Shown piece after piece: positions 49,524 through 57,511 of a DNA stretch of 64,000 nucleotides. This stretch comes from Mugil cephalus. Its lineage: Eukaryota > Chordata > Actinopteri > Mugiliformes > Mugilidae. A model generated the notes under the pieces. That model had not been told where the DNA came from and ran no database searches. It worked only from the letters and a program-made list of their open reading frames with translations. The stretch covers positions 485,499 to 549,498 of the forward strand of contig NC_061788.1 in assembly GCF_022458985.1 (NCBI RefSeq), given 5' to 3'. Within the stretch, counting starts at the first letter, position 1. Every line of letters starts with the position of its first letter. The position numbers were made by a program, and so were the translations under genes.

Positions 49524-49660
49524 TAATGTGTGTTAACGTGTTGTTGTTGTTGTGTGTTGCGTTCAGGTTCACCCAGAACTTGTCCGTGTTCAGGAGGGAA
49601 GTCAACGACAGCATGAAGAACTCGACGTACGGCGTCAACAGCAACGACATGATGAGCTGA
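25089..49660 (+). CDS. xpo7: Exportin-7, complete, 28 coding exons
   Basis: XPO7 is an importin-beta-family, Ran-dependent nuclear transport receptor built of HEAT-type helical repeats. Coding exons: 25089-25106, 33163-33309, 33503-33596, 33824-33990, 34184-34249, 34508-34612, 34952-35117, 35197-35270, 36132-36251, 36488-36634, 37211-37383, 38494-38687, 38765-38870, 40158-40293, 42093-42166, 42893-42973, 43214-43277, 44327-44435, 44634-44740, 45012-45100, 45186-45293, 45388-45470, 46225-46439, 47020-47158, 47237-47394, 47760-47858, 49320-49447, 49567-49660. They sum to 3,261 nt, a whole number of codons: 1,086 residues versus 1,087 in human. It begins MADHVQ, continues [17 protein letters not shown], and ends [13 protein letters not shown]. 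The near-identity to vertebrate XPO7 and the nearby dmtn argue against the paralogue RANBP17. Introns 16 and 20 look U12-type. No frame damage was seen. Confidence 0.97.
28555..28916 (+). repeat. 48-bp minisatellite in xpo7 intron 1
   Basis: About 7.5 near-perfect copies of a 48-bp unit made of eight hexamers (GATGCT AGTGGC TATGCT and so on). Because 48 is a multiple of 3 and the unit lacks stops in several frames, long open frames appear on both strands (up to 173 codons). Confidence 0.9.
29186..29351 (+). repeat. GATGCTAGTGGTGGC tandem array
   Basis: Variable 12-15-bp units built on the GATGCTAGTGG core, 270 bp after the 48-bp array and sharing its first two hexamers, so the two arrays probably share an origin. 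Confidence 0.8.
29400..32734. other. Rest of xpo7 intron 1, no further feature
   Basis: Apart from the inverted repeat near 30.1 kb, I see only AT-rich unique-looking intron sequence with short open frames that match nothing. The same holds for 25,930-28,540. Confidence 0.6.
30079..30111. repeat. Perfect 12-bp inverted repeat
   Basis: AATATTTGAACA (30,079-30,090) and TGTTCAAATATT (30,100-30,111) are exact reverse complements separated by nine bases. AT-rich, inside xpo7 intron 1, no known element. Confidence 0.8.
32735..33146 (+). repeat. TAA/TGATGA microsatellite abutting xpo7 exon 2
   Basis: An AATAAT run turns into an interrupted GAT/GAA trinucleotide array of about 350 bp, stopping 16 bases before exon 2. 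Poly-Met and poly-Ser frames across it are artefacts of the repeat. Confidence 0.9.
37430..37870 (+). repeat. 31-bp AT-rich minisatellite in xpo7 intron 11
   Basis: About 14 copies of a 31-bp unit around CCTCAAATAACGATAAATAA, decaying into AATAAA-rich sequence to 38,380. The plus strand carries dozens of AATAAA hexamers inside a transcribed intron. Confidence 0.85.
39236..39432 (+). repeat. 10-bp AGTGGRTCAK array in xpo7 intron 13
   Basis: Roughly 20 copies of AGTGGGTCAG/AGTGGATCAT. Confidence 0.85.
40675..41163 (+). repeat. 17-bp GAGAGCTAGCAGGAGGA minisatellite in xpo7 intron 14
   Basis: More than 25 copies, each containing the palindrome GCTAGC. Some units are expanded or shortened at the 5' end. 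Confidence 0.85.
41868..41925 (+). repeat. CAGGTC/CTGGTC hexamer run
   Basis: About nine hexamers in xpo7 intron 14. Confidence 0.8.
42974..43213 (+). other. xpo7: U12-type AT-AC intron (xpo7 intron 16)
   Basis: The only junction that keeps the conserved peptide [15 protein letters not shown] joins TTAGG to GTACAGC. The intron then starts ATATCCTT and ends CAC. ATATCCTT is the exact U12 5' splice-site consensus, and TCCTTAAC (43,191-43,198) is an exact-looking U12 branch site about 16 bases before the 3' end. It is 240 bp long, phase 2. Confidence 0.88.
43425..44150 (+). repeat. 27-28-bp CTAGCCTCCCAGCTAACAG minisatellite in xpo7 intron 17
   Basis: About 26 copies. The left half varies around CATCCTAGCCTCCCAGCTAA, the right half around TAGCTCTTCCTAGC. 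Related units recur in intron 19 and, inverted, in pbdc1. Confidence 0.9.
44742..44960 (+). repeat. Same minisatellite family in xpo7 intron 19
   Basis: Seven or so CCTAGCCTCCCAGCTAACAG units starting two bases after the exon 19 donor. Confidence 0.85.
45101..45185 (+). other. xpo7: U12-type GT-AG intron (xpo7 intron 20)
   Basis: The donor GTATCCTT matches the U12 GT-AG consensus rather than the U2 GTRAGT. The intron is only 85 bp, ends GCAG, and has TCCTTCAC (45,167-45,174) as a plausible branch site about 12 bases from the 3' end. Splicing restores DWIYPAYMP. Phase 2, like intron 16. Confidence 0.8.
47866..48126 (+). repeat. About 29-bp CTGATCCCTGCAGACC minisatellite in xpo7 intron 26
   Basis: About nine units of roughly GACCTCAGCTGATCCCTGCA plus GACCCCCGTA. 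Each contains CTGCAG, which resembles a 3' splice site. Confidence 0.85.
48127..49318 (+). repeat. 1.2-kb hexamer array filling xpo7 intron 26
   Basis: About 200 hexamers of TTCTTG, TTCCTG and CTCATG in changing order, running up to the exon 27 acceptor (TTCTTGCAG). Length in threes and few stops give open frames of 442 codons on plus and 458 and 424 on minus (Phe-Leu, Glu-Gln and Asn-Arg repeats). Confidence 0.95.
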
Positions 49661-51380
49661 CAGTCTCCACGGCCTGGCCTCACCCCCTCCTCACCCCCTC
49701 CTCACCCCTCTCTGCATCCACCTCCCGCCTCCCTCCTCCCACCTCCTCCCCCCCTGGCCCGGATGCCTAGGGACCACCTCCTCACCCCCCGACACGAAGC
49801 CGATTGGTCCCTTTTGATATAAGCATATATAAATATATACAGATCTATTTTAAAGCCAGTCTGCTCTAACAGAGGAGGGAGGGAGCATGTCCAAGCACTC
49901 TGACCGAGGGGGGAGGATGGGAAGGGAAGGGAAGGGAAGGGAAGGGAAGGGAAGGGGGGAGGCAGGGGAGGAAACGAGGGAGTAAATCGTAGTAATCCGC
50001 TTCTTCTTCTGCCTGCCTTGTATAGAGAAACACACACAAGAAAAACCAAGTGTACATTTCTTTTGGTAACATTTTGAACAATGTTTATAACTTTAAAACA
50101 CGAAGATGAGTTGAGGAGAAAAAAAAACAAAAAACACAAAAAACAAACAGTGTGATTGAGCTTTTTACAGTGTAGTGAGTTAGTGCAACTGTCTGTCTGC
50201 GTGGGGAGCGAGCTTTCCACGGGGGGGACGGGGGAGGACGGGGGGAGGACGGGGGAGGACGGGGGGACGAACCGGAAGCAGAGGTACTCACACTAACAGG
50301 ATTGGAGAGTCAGAGCGTCCATGTTGTACATTTTTTCTTAGTCTCTGCTTGAAGTGATGTAAATAGTCCCATGGGACGGCCTGGGGGGGGGGGGGGGGGC
50401 CCGGGGGGAGGACTGGGGGGGCGGGGGAGGAGGGGGACGCCGCCGCCGCTGCTGCTGCTAAGTTTCACCTCGTTCTCACCCGGGAGGTCGGTTTAGGGGA
50501 GGACGGGTCTGTTCAGGAAAACGTCCGACGATCTTTTTTTTTATTATTATCATGAATTTAAATCAATCAAACCGGATTCGATTCCTTCAGCAGTGGAACA
50601 TTTATTTATGTTTGTCTTTAATTCAGCGTCTGTAGAACTTAAACCGGCTCGAGAACCGTTCATCATTCGGCTGCTTTCAGGGTTCGACACCGTGTGAACG
50701 AATCTGGATTCAGACCGGATGATGAACCCGTGTGGAAGCTCCGAACCGGTTTCACTCTTACGCAGGCAGAAATAATCAGAATGAGGTTCTGAAATCCAAA
50801 CTCTGAAAGCAGATGTGGATCAGGGGGCGTTTGCTGAACAGACCCGTGGACGAGGCCGAGCGCGGCTCCTCTCGGGCCGCCCCGCCCCCTTTTACTCCTG
50901 GGCGTGGCAGGAAGGGGCGTGGCCACGGCTCCACCTTCCCCTCTGGTAGGCCGGGTGCAGGTTCCACCGTCTTGTTTACACTCTGGGTTCCTGCAGCGGA
51001 GTCCATGTGGTGTGGTTGTGTGATGTTGTGTGTTTGTGTGCTGCGTTGCCTGGTGTGTATGTGGCGAGGTTTGACGGCGTTGCTCCCTGAAGGAATCCAG
51101 GGTGAAGGAGTGAAGGAGTGATGAGTGTGGTGGGTGTAAAGAGAAGAGGACGAGGCCGGAGTCCGTTAGCAACTTGTGCTCCTCTCTACGATGTTGCTGC
51201 TCAGTGTTCGTGACAACTAGCTCATCTCTAACCACGTCAGCGCTCAGACGAGGTCCAGCTCCTAATCTCTGGTTTGTGTCCCTGATGTGAATGTGTCGAG
51301 TAGCTGTTTGAGTTGTTTGGATGTCTGCTACATATAGTGTCAGCATTGTGACTGCAAATAAACCTCATTGATTTTTAATT
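49661..51380 (+). other. xpo7: xpo7 3' untranslated region
   Basis: After TGA 49,658-49,660 there is no further plausible exon. An AATAAA at 51,357-51,362 is the likely poly(A) signal. The region includes a GGGAA run (49,915-49,957), GGGGGACG runs (50,220-50,270) and long G runs (50,382-50,440). Confidence 0.65.
51357..51362 (+). terminator. Probable xpo7 poly(A) signal
   Basis: AATAAA about 1.7 kb after the stop codon, followed by a T-rich stretch. On the opposite strand pbdc1 ends 620 bases away. Confidence 0.6.
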
Positions 51381-51750
51381 CCCCGCCTCACGCCCTCTTC
51401 TTCCTCCTCCTCCATCAGGAGGCAATGACAAACATTTGTTCCTGATCAGGTGGTTCTGCAGAACGGGAGGAACAACAGGAACTAGAATAGGAATGAAAAT
51501 GAAAAGAAGTGGAAGAGCTAGAATCCTGTGACTCAACGTGAGGAAGTTTCCTGGTGAAATGAGTCACTCAGGTCAAAAGCTGCAGAACAAACACTGACGC
51601 TGCAACGTGTAGAAGAGAAAAGTTTCCTGGAGAGTTTATGGCAGAACGTAAAGTACGAGCTTCTCTCTCCACATTCACTCTGAGCTGAAGCTGAAACAAA
51701 CTCGTCTGTTGATGAATCTCCTTCAGTTCGTGGTAAATTTCAGTCGACTT

Positions 51751-51756
51751 TTTATT
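51751..51756 (-). terminator. Probable pbdc1 poly(A) signal
   Basis: AATAAA on the minus strand about 226 bases after the pbdc1 stop codon. Confidence 0.5.
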
Positions 51757-51981
51757 TGTTACGAACAAATGATATTCAGATATTTTTACAAAACAAACCA
51801 TGGATGATGGAGATTTGGCACGATAGATAAAACTTTAAATACAAAAGAAAACCAAGCGGAGGTGAGTTCATAGAGTCCAGAAATCGTTCCGAGCCAGATT
51901 GTAATGAGTGAATCCGGTCGGGTCTAAGGGCTGGATGAGGATGATGATGAGGATGAGGATGAGGAAGGTGACGGGGGGGGG

Positions 51982-53661
51982 TTAGCTGGTGGACCGCTTG
52001 GACATGTAGACCACGTTGTTGAGTCCCTCTCGGTTGCGAGCGATCTCGATGGCAAAGAACTGAACTCTGGTGGCTGAAGAGGATAAAAACGAGACATTCA
52101 CCACGTTAATGTTTTCTTCTTTACTTTTTATTTATTTAAGGGAGAGAAACTCACCAAATATGGTGTTTTCCTCCGTGTAGTCCTTCTCACAGTCCAGGCG
52201 CAGCAGCGTCCCGTAGTTAAAATCCTCAACTTGTCCTTCAAACTGGTTACAGAACAAACGCCACGTCTGCAAAGACAACACAGCTCAGGCTAATGACATG
52301 CTAACACGCTAATAATGCTCCAATAACACGCTAATATCATCTGCACCTGAGAGGAAATTACTCTTCATACCAGCAGGTTCACTTCAGTCAAAAGCATCAA
52401 ACAGGAGGAGCTACTATTAGCCGGGAGGCTGGGAGGAGCTACTATTAGCTGGGAGGCTAGGAGGAGCTACTATTAGCTGGGAGGAGCTACTATTAGCCGG
52501 GAGGCTGGGAGGAGCTACTATTAGCTGGGAGGCTAGGAGGAGCTACTATTAGCTGGGAGGAGCTACTATTAGCTGGGAGGCTAGGAGGAGCTACTATTAG
52601 CCGGGAGGCTGGGAGGAGCTACTATTAGCCGGGAGGCTGGGAGGAGCTACTATTAGCCGGGAGGCTGGGAGGAGCTACTATTAGCTGGGAGGCTGGGAGG
52701 AGCTACTATTAGCTGGGAGGCTGGGAGGAGCTACTATTAGCTGGGAGGCTAGGAGGAGTTGCTATGAGCCAGGGAGCTAACGATGCTAATGTTCCGACCT
52801 CTTTCGCCTGGTCAGACTTCAGATCGTCCGTCGCCAGCAGCTTCACGTCGAGGTCTTTGAACGTTTCCCGGAAGCTGGAGTAAAGTTTGTCGTCGAGTTT
52901 CGTCAGTTTCAAGAACTTTGGATCCACGGAGGAGATGAGCTGAGGACACGATGACATCACAAACACGTCACAGTGACAACACAACATCTTCTCCTGAAAT
53001 TAACGACTTTAGCTTAAACAAACACGATGCTAAACGTGTTTCCGCTGAATAAACTGATGGATGATGGATGATTCTCACGTTGAAGTAAACCTCCGCGTGG
53101 TTGAAGGCCTTCATGGCCCACATCGCCTCCAGCTGAGGCTGCGAACACAAACATCATTTAGAAAATATCCACAGAGAAACGGCGACGACGTGAACGTGTT
53201 TTTTCTTACGTCATTTCCGTATGCTTCAGCTGGAAGAGACAGAGCATGCGCAGCTGCTGAGGCTCCGCCCACCCCCTGAAAACAACACATATAACAACAT
53301 TAATGAACCAATAAATAATCTACTGACTTTTTTAATTATTCATATTTGAGTTAAAAACTGGAATAAATCAGCTTTTCATTCTGCTGTCAATCAAACTTCG
53401 AGATCAATCAATAAAGTAAACTGAGCTAACGATGCTAATCAGTCACAACTGCACATGTGTGTTTAGCGTTAGCATTAGCATCTGCCTGCTAGCTGCCGCG
53501 TTGCTTCCTAATTCGTTCAGTTTCGTGTTTCGTCGCGTCTCGGTCTCGGTTCGGAGTTATTTCTGAAGCAGCTCGAGGTCAGATGTTCATCAGAACCAGG
53601 ACGGTGCCACGGTTTGTTCGTAAAATCCTACCAGAGCCGCTAGGATCTCATCCGACGCCAT
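51982..53661 (-). CDS. pbdc1: PBDC1 (polysaccharide biosynthesis domain-containing 1), complete
   Basis: Six coding exons on the minus strand: 53661-53632, 53275-53210, 53138-53079, 52939-52799, 52266-52155, 52073-51982. All have GT-AG junctions and agreeing phases; 501 nt, 166 residues. Recognisable PBDC1 segments are AHALSLPAEAYGND, AMWAMKAFNHAEVYFN, LISSVDPKFLKLTKLDDKLY, EDFNYGTLLRLDCEKDYTEE and VQFFAIEIARNREGLNNVVY. The protein is a small conserved eukaryotic one whose role is poorly known; the name is historical. It stops at SKRSTS and lacks the long charged C-terminal tail of the human protein. The gene converges on xpo7. Confidence 0.93.
52405..52775 (-). repeat. Inverted copy of the xpo7-intron minisatellite, in pbdc1 intron
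   Basis: About 14 units of GGGAGGCTAGGAGGAGCTAC-TATTAGCT. The reverse complement equals the CTCCTAGCCTCCCAGCTAATAG units of xpo7 introns 17 and 19. It ends about 25 bases from a pbdc1 splice donor. Confidence 0.88.
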
Positions 53662-53699
53662 GTTCCCGGAGCAAAGATCGTCCAAAAGAGTAAGATGCG

Positions 53700-55208
53700 C
53701 CGCTACGAGGTTAAAAATCGATTAACCTAAACTGCACGCATGCGCTTTGTATCTCTTCCCCCAAACACGGAAATAATAAAATATATAGATGAATTATGTC
53801 TTTACACGTCGCCTTTTAATTGATATATTTCAGATATTAGAACAACATTCGCTTAGCAGAACAGTGGCTAGCTTCATCTTGTCGTAAAACATGGTGGCTA
53901 CTTTATTTAACCTCGTGAATAAACAGAGTGATACATCTTCATTTTTTAAAACCTTTGTGCTCGACTTTGACACCTCGTGACGTCACATATCTTAAAGGGA
54001 CAGTGGCGGTTTCTTTTTTTTCAAGTTTTATATGAAAATAAAAACTATTTACACATTAAATATCTGCTTTAGAATTTATTCTGTGACATGTTGTAATAAA
54101 TCTGTTGGGGAAAATATAAAATGTGTTTTAATTAATGAATGCAAATTACCTTTAAATCAATTAAATGTGTTTTATTTTTATTTTCATGAAGGAATCAATG
54201 AGTAAAATAAGGGTTTATTTTATTCTGCCCTCTCGTGGCCACAGCATGAACTTCATCTTCCTCGGTTTGTCTCAAAAACATTTTTATTTCTAAAGTTAAT
54301 GATGTTTAAATTGAACGTTAGTTATAGTTTTCTGTGATAATATCAGGAGAGGAAAACATAACATAGTAGAAAAAAGAAAATACTGGTAAAAATATAATAA
54401 TTAGAAAAAGAAACTTCATGGTTTTTACCTAAATTTTTGTAAATAGAAATAAGTCATCATATTTAACTATTGTTTTTGTTTGTTTGTTTTTTAAAAGGAA
54501 AAAAAAAAACATTTTTTATCCTGACATGAATTTGTTTATCATTGTGTTTGGTTTGGAGCTAAAAGGTGCAGATTAAATTCAGAAAATAAAAATATATAAA
54601 ATAACAAAACATTTTCTCATCGTATTTAATTTGTCATTTTATCACATATTTGGGACGTGTTTTGTGTTTTTTCATTATTCTTATTTTTAATTGTCAGTGT
54701 TCGGGCTCCGTAGCTGAAGCTCCTCCGTCCTGGTCCAGAGCAGGTGTTTTATTCTGGTAATAATATGAATTCATGGAGTAAAGATGTTTCTAAAGGACGC
54801 AGCGTCCTCTCCTCCGGTCTCCACGGTGAACGAGCCGCTGAGTAACAGGAAGACGGCCGCTCCTCTTCCTCCTCTTCCTCCTCCTCCTCCTCTTCCTCCT
54901 CCACCCTTCCTCCTCCTCCTCCTCTCTGAGCAGCTATAGGATCGCCTCTTCTTCTCCTGGATGCTTCTCCCTGATCTCCTCCTGGTTTCTCCTTCGCTGT
55001 CTGGAGGTACGAGCTTCTCCTTCTTCTTTTTCTTCTCCTTTTTTCTCCTTCTCCTCCTTCTTCTCCTCTTCCATGATGATTTCTTTTTTTTTTTTTTATC
55101 GCGTCGCCGCAGACGCACTTCGCTCCTCATCCTCCTCTTCATCCTCCTCCAGGCCACATGACCCGCAGCTTCAGCGACGATCGACCATTAAAACGAACCA
55201 CAGGCAGC

Positions 55209-55270
<62 letters not shown>

Positions 55271-57280
55271 GTCCTGTCTCCTTCATAGAGCAGGTTTATT
55301 TTTCATGTTGTTCTCTAATAACTAACCTCCATGTTGCTGCTGATTCTTCCTTAAAAACGGTTTGAAAACGGTTTAATTAGATTTTCCTCAACATGTTCTG
55401 GTGATTATTAATGATCTGATGATCAGCTGATTCATGGATTCATTGGTCAGAGTTTAAAGATGTTTCTGTTAAAGCGTCGGTTTGATCTGTGACGTCACTC
55501 GTCTGTTTTTATGAGATTGTATGAAGTCATGTTTAGTGAGAATCCATTAGTTTAATGATCCGCTCTGATTGGCTGATGCTGCTGTGGTTCCACTAATGGA
55601 GACACAACAACCACACAAACACTCAGATGCAAAGAGACAAACTATTTCATCAGGACACAACACAACCAGAAAAACATGAACAGGACTCACAACACAAAGA
55701 CACACAACTACAGACAGATGCACGGAGACGCACAAAGTTCCTCTGAGACCACGCTGTTCATGCTAAGCTAAGCTAAGCTAAGCTAAGCAGGTGGTTGTTG
55801 TGAAGGTGGAGAGTTGTGTGTTTCTTTCCATCACGTCATAAAGTTGTGTTTTCCATTCGTTTCGTTGTTTTTCGTTGTGTCTTTTCATTGTGCGTCTCTG
55901 TAGCTGTTGATTGTCTCTTTGTATCTGTCTGTAGTTTGTGTGTCTTTTTGTTTTGAGTCTGTGTAGTTTTTATTTTCCATGTGTGTCTCTTTGTGCCGTT
56001 GTGTCTCTGTGCAGTTGTTGCATCTCTTTGCATCTTTGTAGTTGTATTTTTTTTCTTTTCATCACGTCTTCATATTGTGTCTCTTTCTCGACGTTATGTT
56101 GTTGTTTTGCATCTTTTTATTGTGCGTCTCAGCAGCTGTTTATTGTAGTTGTGCATCTTTTCTGTGTCTCATTCTGGTTATTGTGGTTGTGTTGTGTCTT
56201 CGTGAAGTTGTTTATCGTCTCTTTGCATCCGTCTGAGTCTCACATTGTTCATGCTAAGCTAAGCTAAGCTAAGCTAGGCTAAGCTAGGCTAAGCTAGGCA
56301 GGTGCCTGTTGTGAAGGTGGAGAGTGAGTTCAGCCGAGGACAGAGGTGGTGAAGGAGAGAACAGTTGGTTCTCTGGAGGGAGGAGGAGGGAGGAGGAGGG
56401 AGGAGGTAACCACAGCAGCAGTCGGCTGGGCGTCGGCCCGGCTGGACCGGCTGATAAACAGGAGGGGAGGAGGGGGGGAGGAAGGGGGAGGAGGGGGGAG
56501 GAAGAGGGAGGGTGGACCAGATGAAAGACGTTGGGTCAGTGGACGTTTGTCCAGGGAGGAACTTCCTCTACAGACGCCTCATGTTTGGAGACAAGGTGTG
56601 TGTCCTCTCAGCAGGATTACACCTCCCCCCGTCTCTCCCCCTTCCTCCCCCCCGTCTCCCCCCTTCCTCCCCCACTCTCCTCCCCCCCCTCCTCCCCCGT
56701 CCCTCGAGGAGTTTCCAATAACATCAATCTGTCTCTGGCTTGTGTTACTCTCGTCTTCACGTCTCATTAGTGTCGATCAGATCTGGAACAAACACGACTC
56801 GACTGGATCAGAACCACGTCCACGTCCACGTCCACGTCCTCGTCCTCGTCCTCGTCCACGTCCTAAACACCCGTCCAACGAGTTAAACGAGTTAAACGAG
56901 TTAAAGCTGGTCAGAACCGGTTCTGATCTTCATCCAGGTCACAACAACAGACAAACACATTCTGCTTAAAGTAGTAACGCACATAAAAAAAGATGTTTTT
57001 TTTTTATTGAACACAACGTGGAAACATTGATGGTAGAAAACCTCTGGACTAAGTTCTGGTTGAAGCTCCTTCAGTTTCCTTCACGTCTCTTTTCTGACAT
57101 TAAACATATTTAAATGTTATTTGTTCAGACAGAATCTCTTCGTTTCCTCCAGATCTTTAATCTTTATTTTATTTTGCCTCTAATTAAAACACAAACGTGG
57201 ATTCATCCTCTGCTGAAAGTTCTCAACAGTCTCTGCACGTCCAGGAAGTAGACCGGGCCCGTTCTCTGTCCTCAGGCTCC
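53700..57280. other. Intergenic region between pbdc1 and dmtn
   Basis: No gene recognised. It contains a pyrimidine-rich TTC/CTCC tract (about 54,860-55,095), a TTA run (55,208-55,270), GCTAA runs (55,765-55,788 and 56,253-56,297), degenerate TTGTGTCTCTTTGTAG-like units (55,860-56,230), and a purine-rich tract facing a C-rich tract (56,370-56,700). Confidence 0.6.
55208..55270 (+). repeat. TTA trinucleotide microsatellite
   Basis: About 21 uninterrupted TTA units. Confidence 0.95.
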
Positions 57281-57282
57281 TG

Positions 57283-57335
57283 ATGAACTCATTCATTCAT
57301 TCATTCATTCATTCATTCATTCATTCATTCATTGA
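57283..57335 (+). repeat. ATTC tetranucleotide microsatellite
   Basis: About 12 ATTC units ending about 27 bases before the dmtn exon that contains the start codon. Confidence 0.9.
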
Positions 57336-57394
57336 CTCATTCTCTGCTTGTTTCTCTGCAGCTGATTCAAACCAACAGGACGTTCGTCTGCAAC

Positions 57395-57470
57395 ATGCAG
57401 AAGGTAAAACAGTCACTAAACATCAGCTGATTCACCCTCGACATCATTATTATTATTATTATCATCATCA

Positions 57471-57511
<41 letters not shown>

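Noticed and set aside
25089-49660. Exportin gene as RANBP17 instead of XPO7
   Set aside because: The sequence agrees almost residue by residue with vertebrate XPO7, including the NDMMS end, and dmtn is nearby as in tetrapods.
50663-51346. 227-codon minus-strand frame opposite the xpo7 3' UTR
   Set aside because: GC-rich chance frame with no recognisable domain or codon pattern.
54771-55157. Arg/Lys-rich minus-strand frame of 128 codons
   Set aside because: Comes from a pyrimidine-rich TTC/CTCC tract; no domain and no splice structure.
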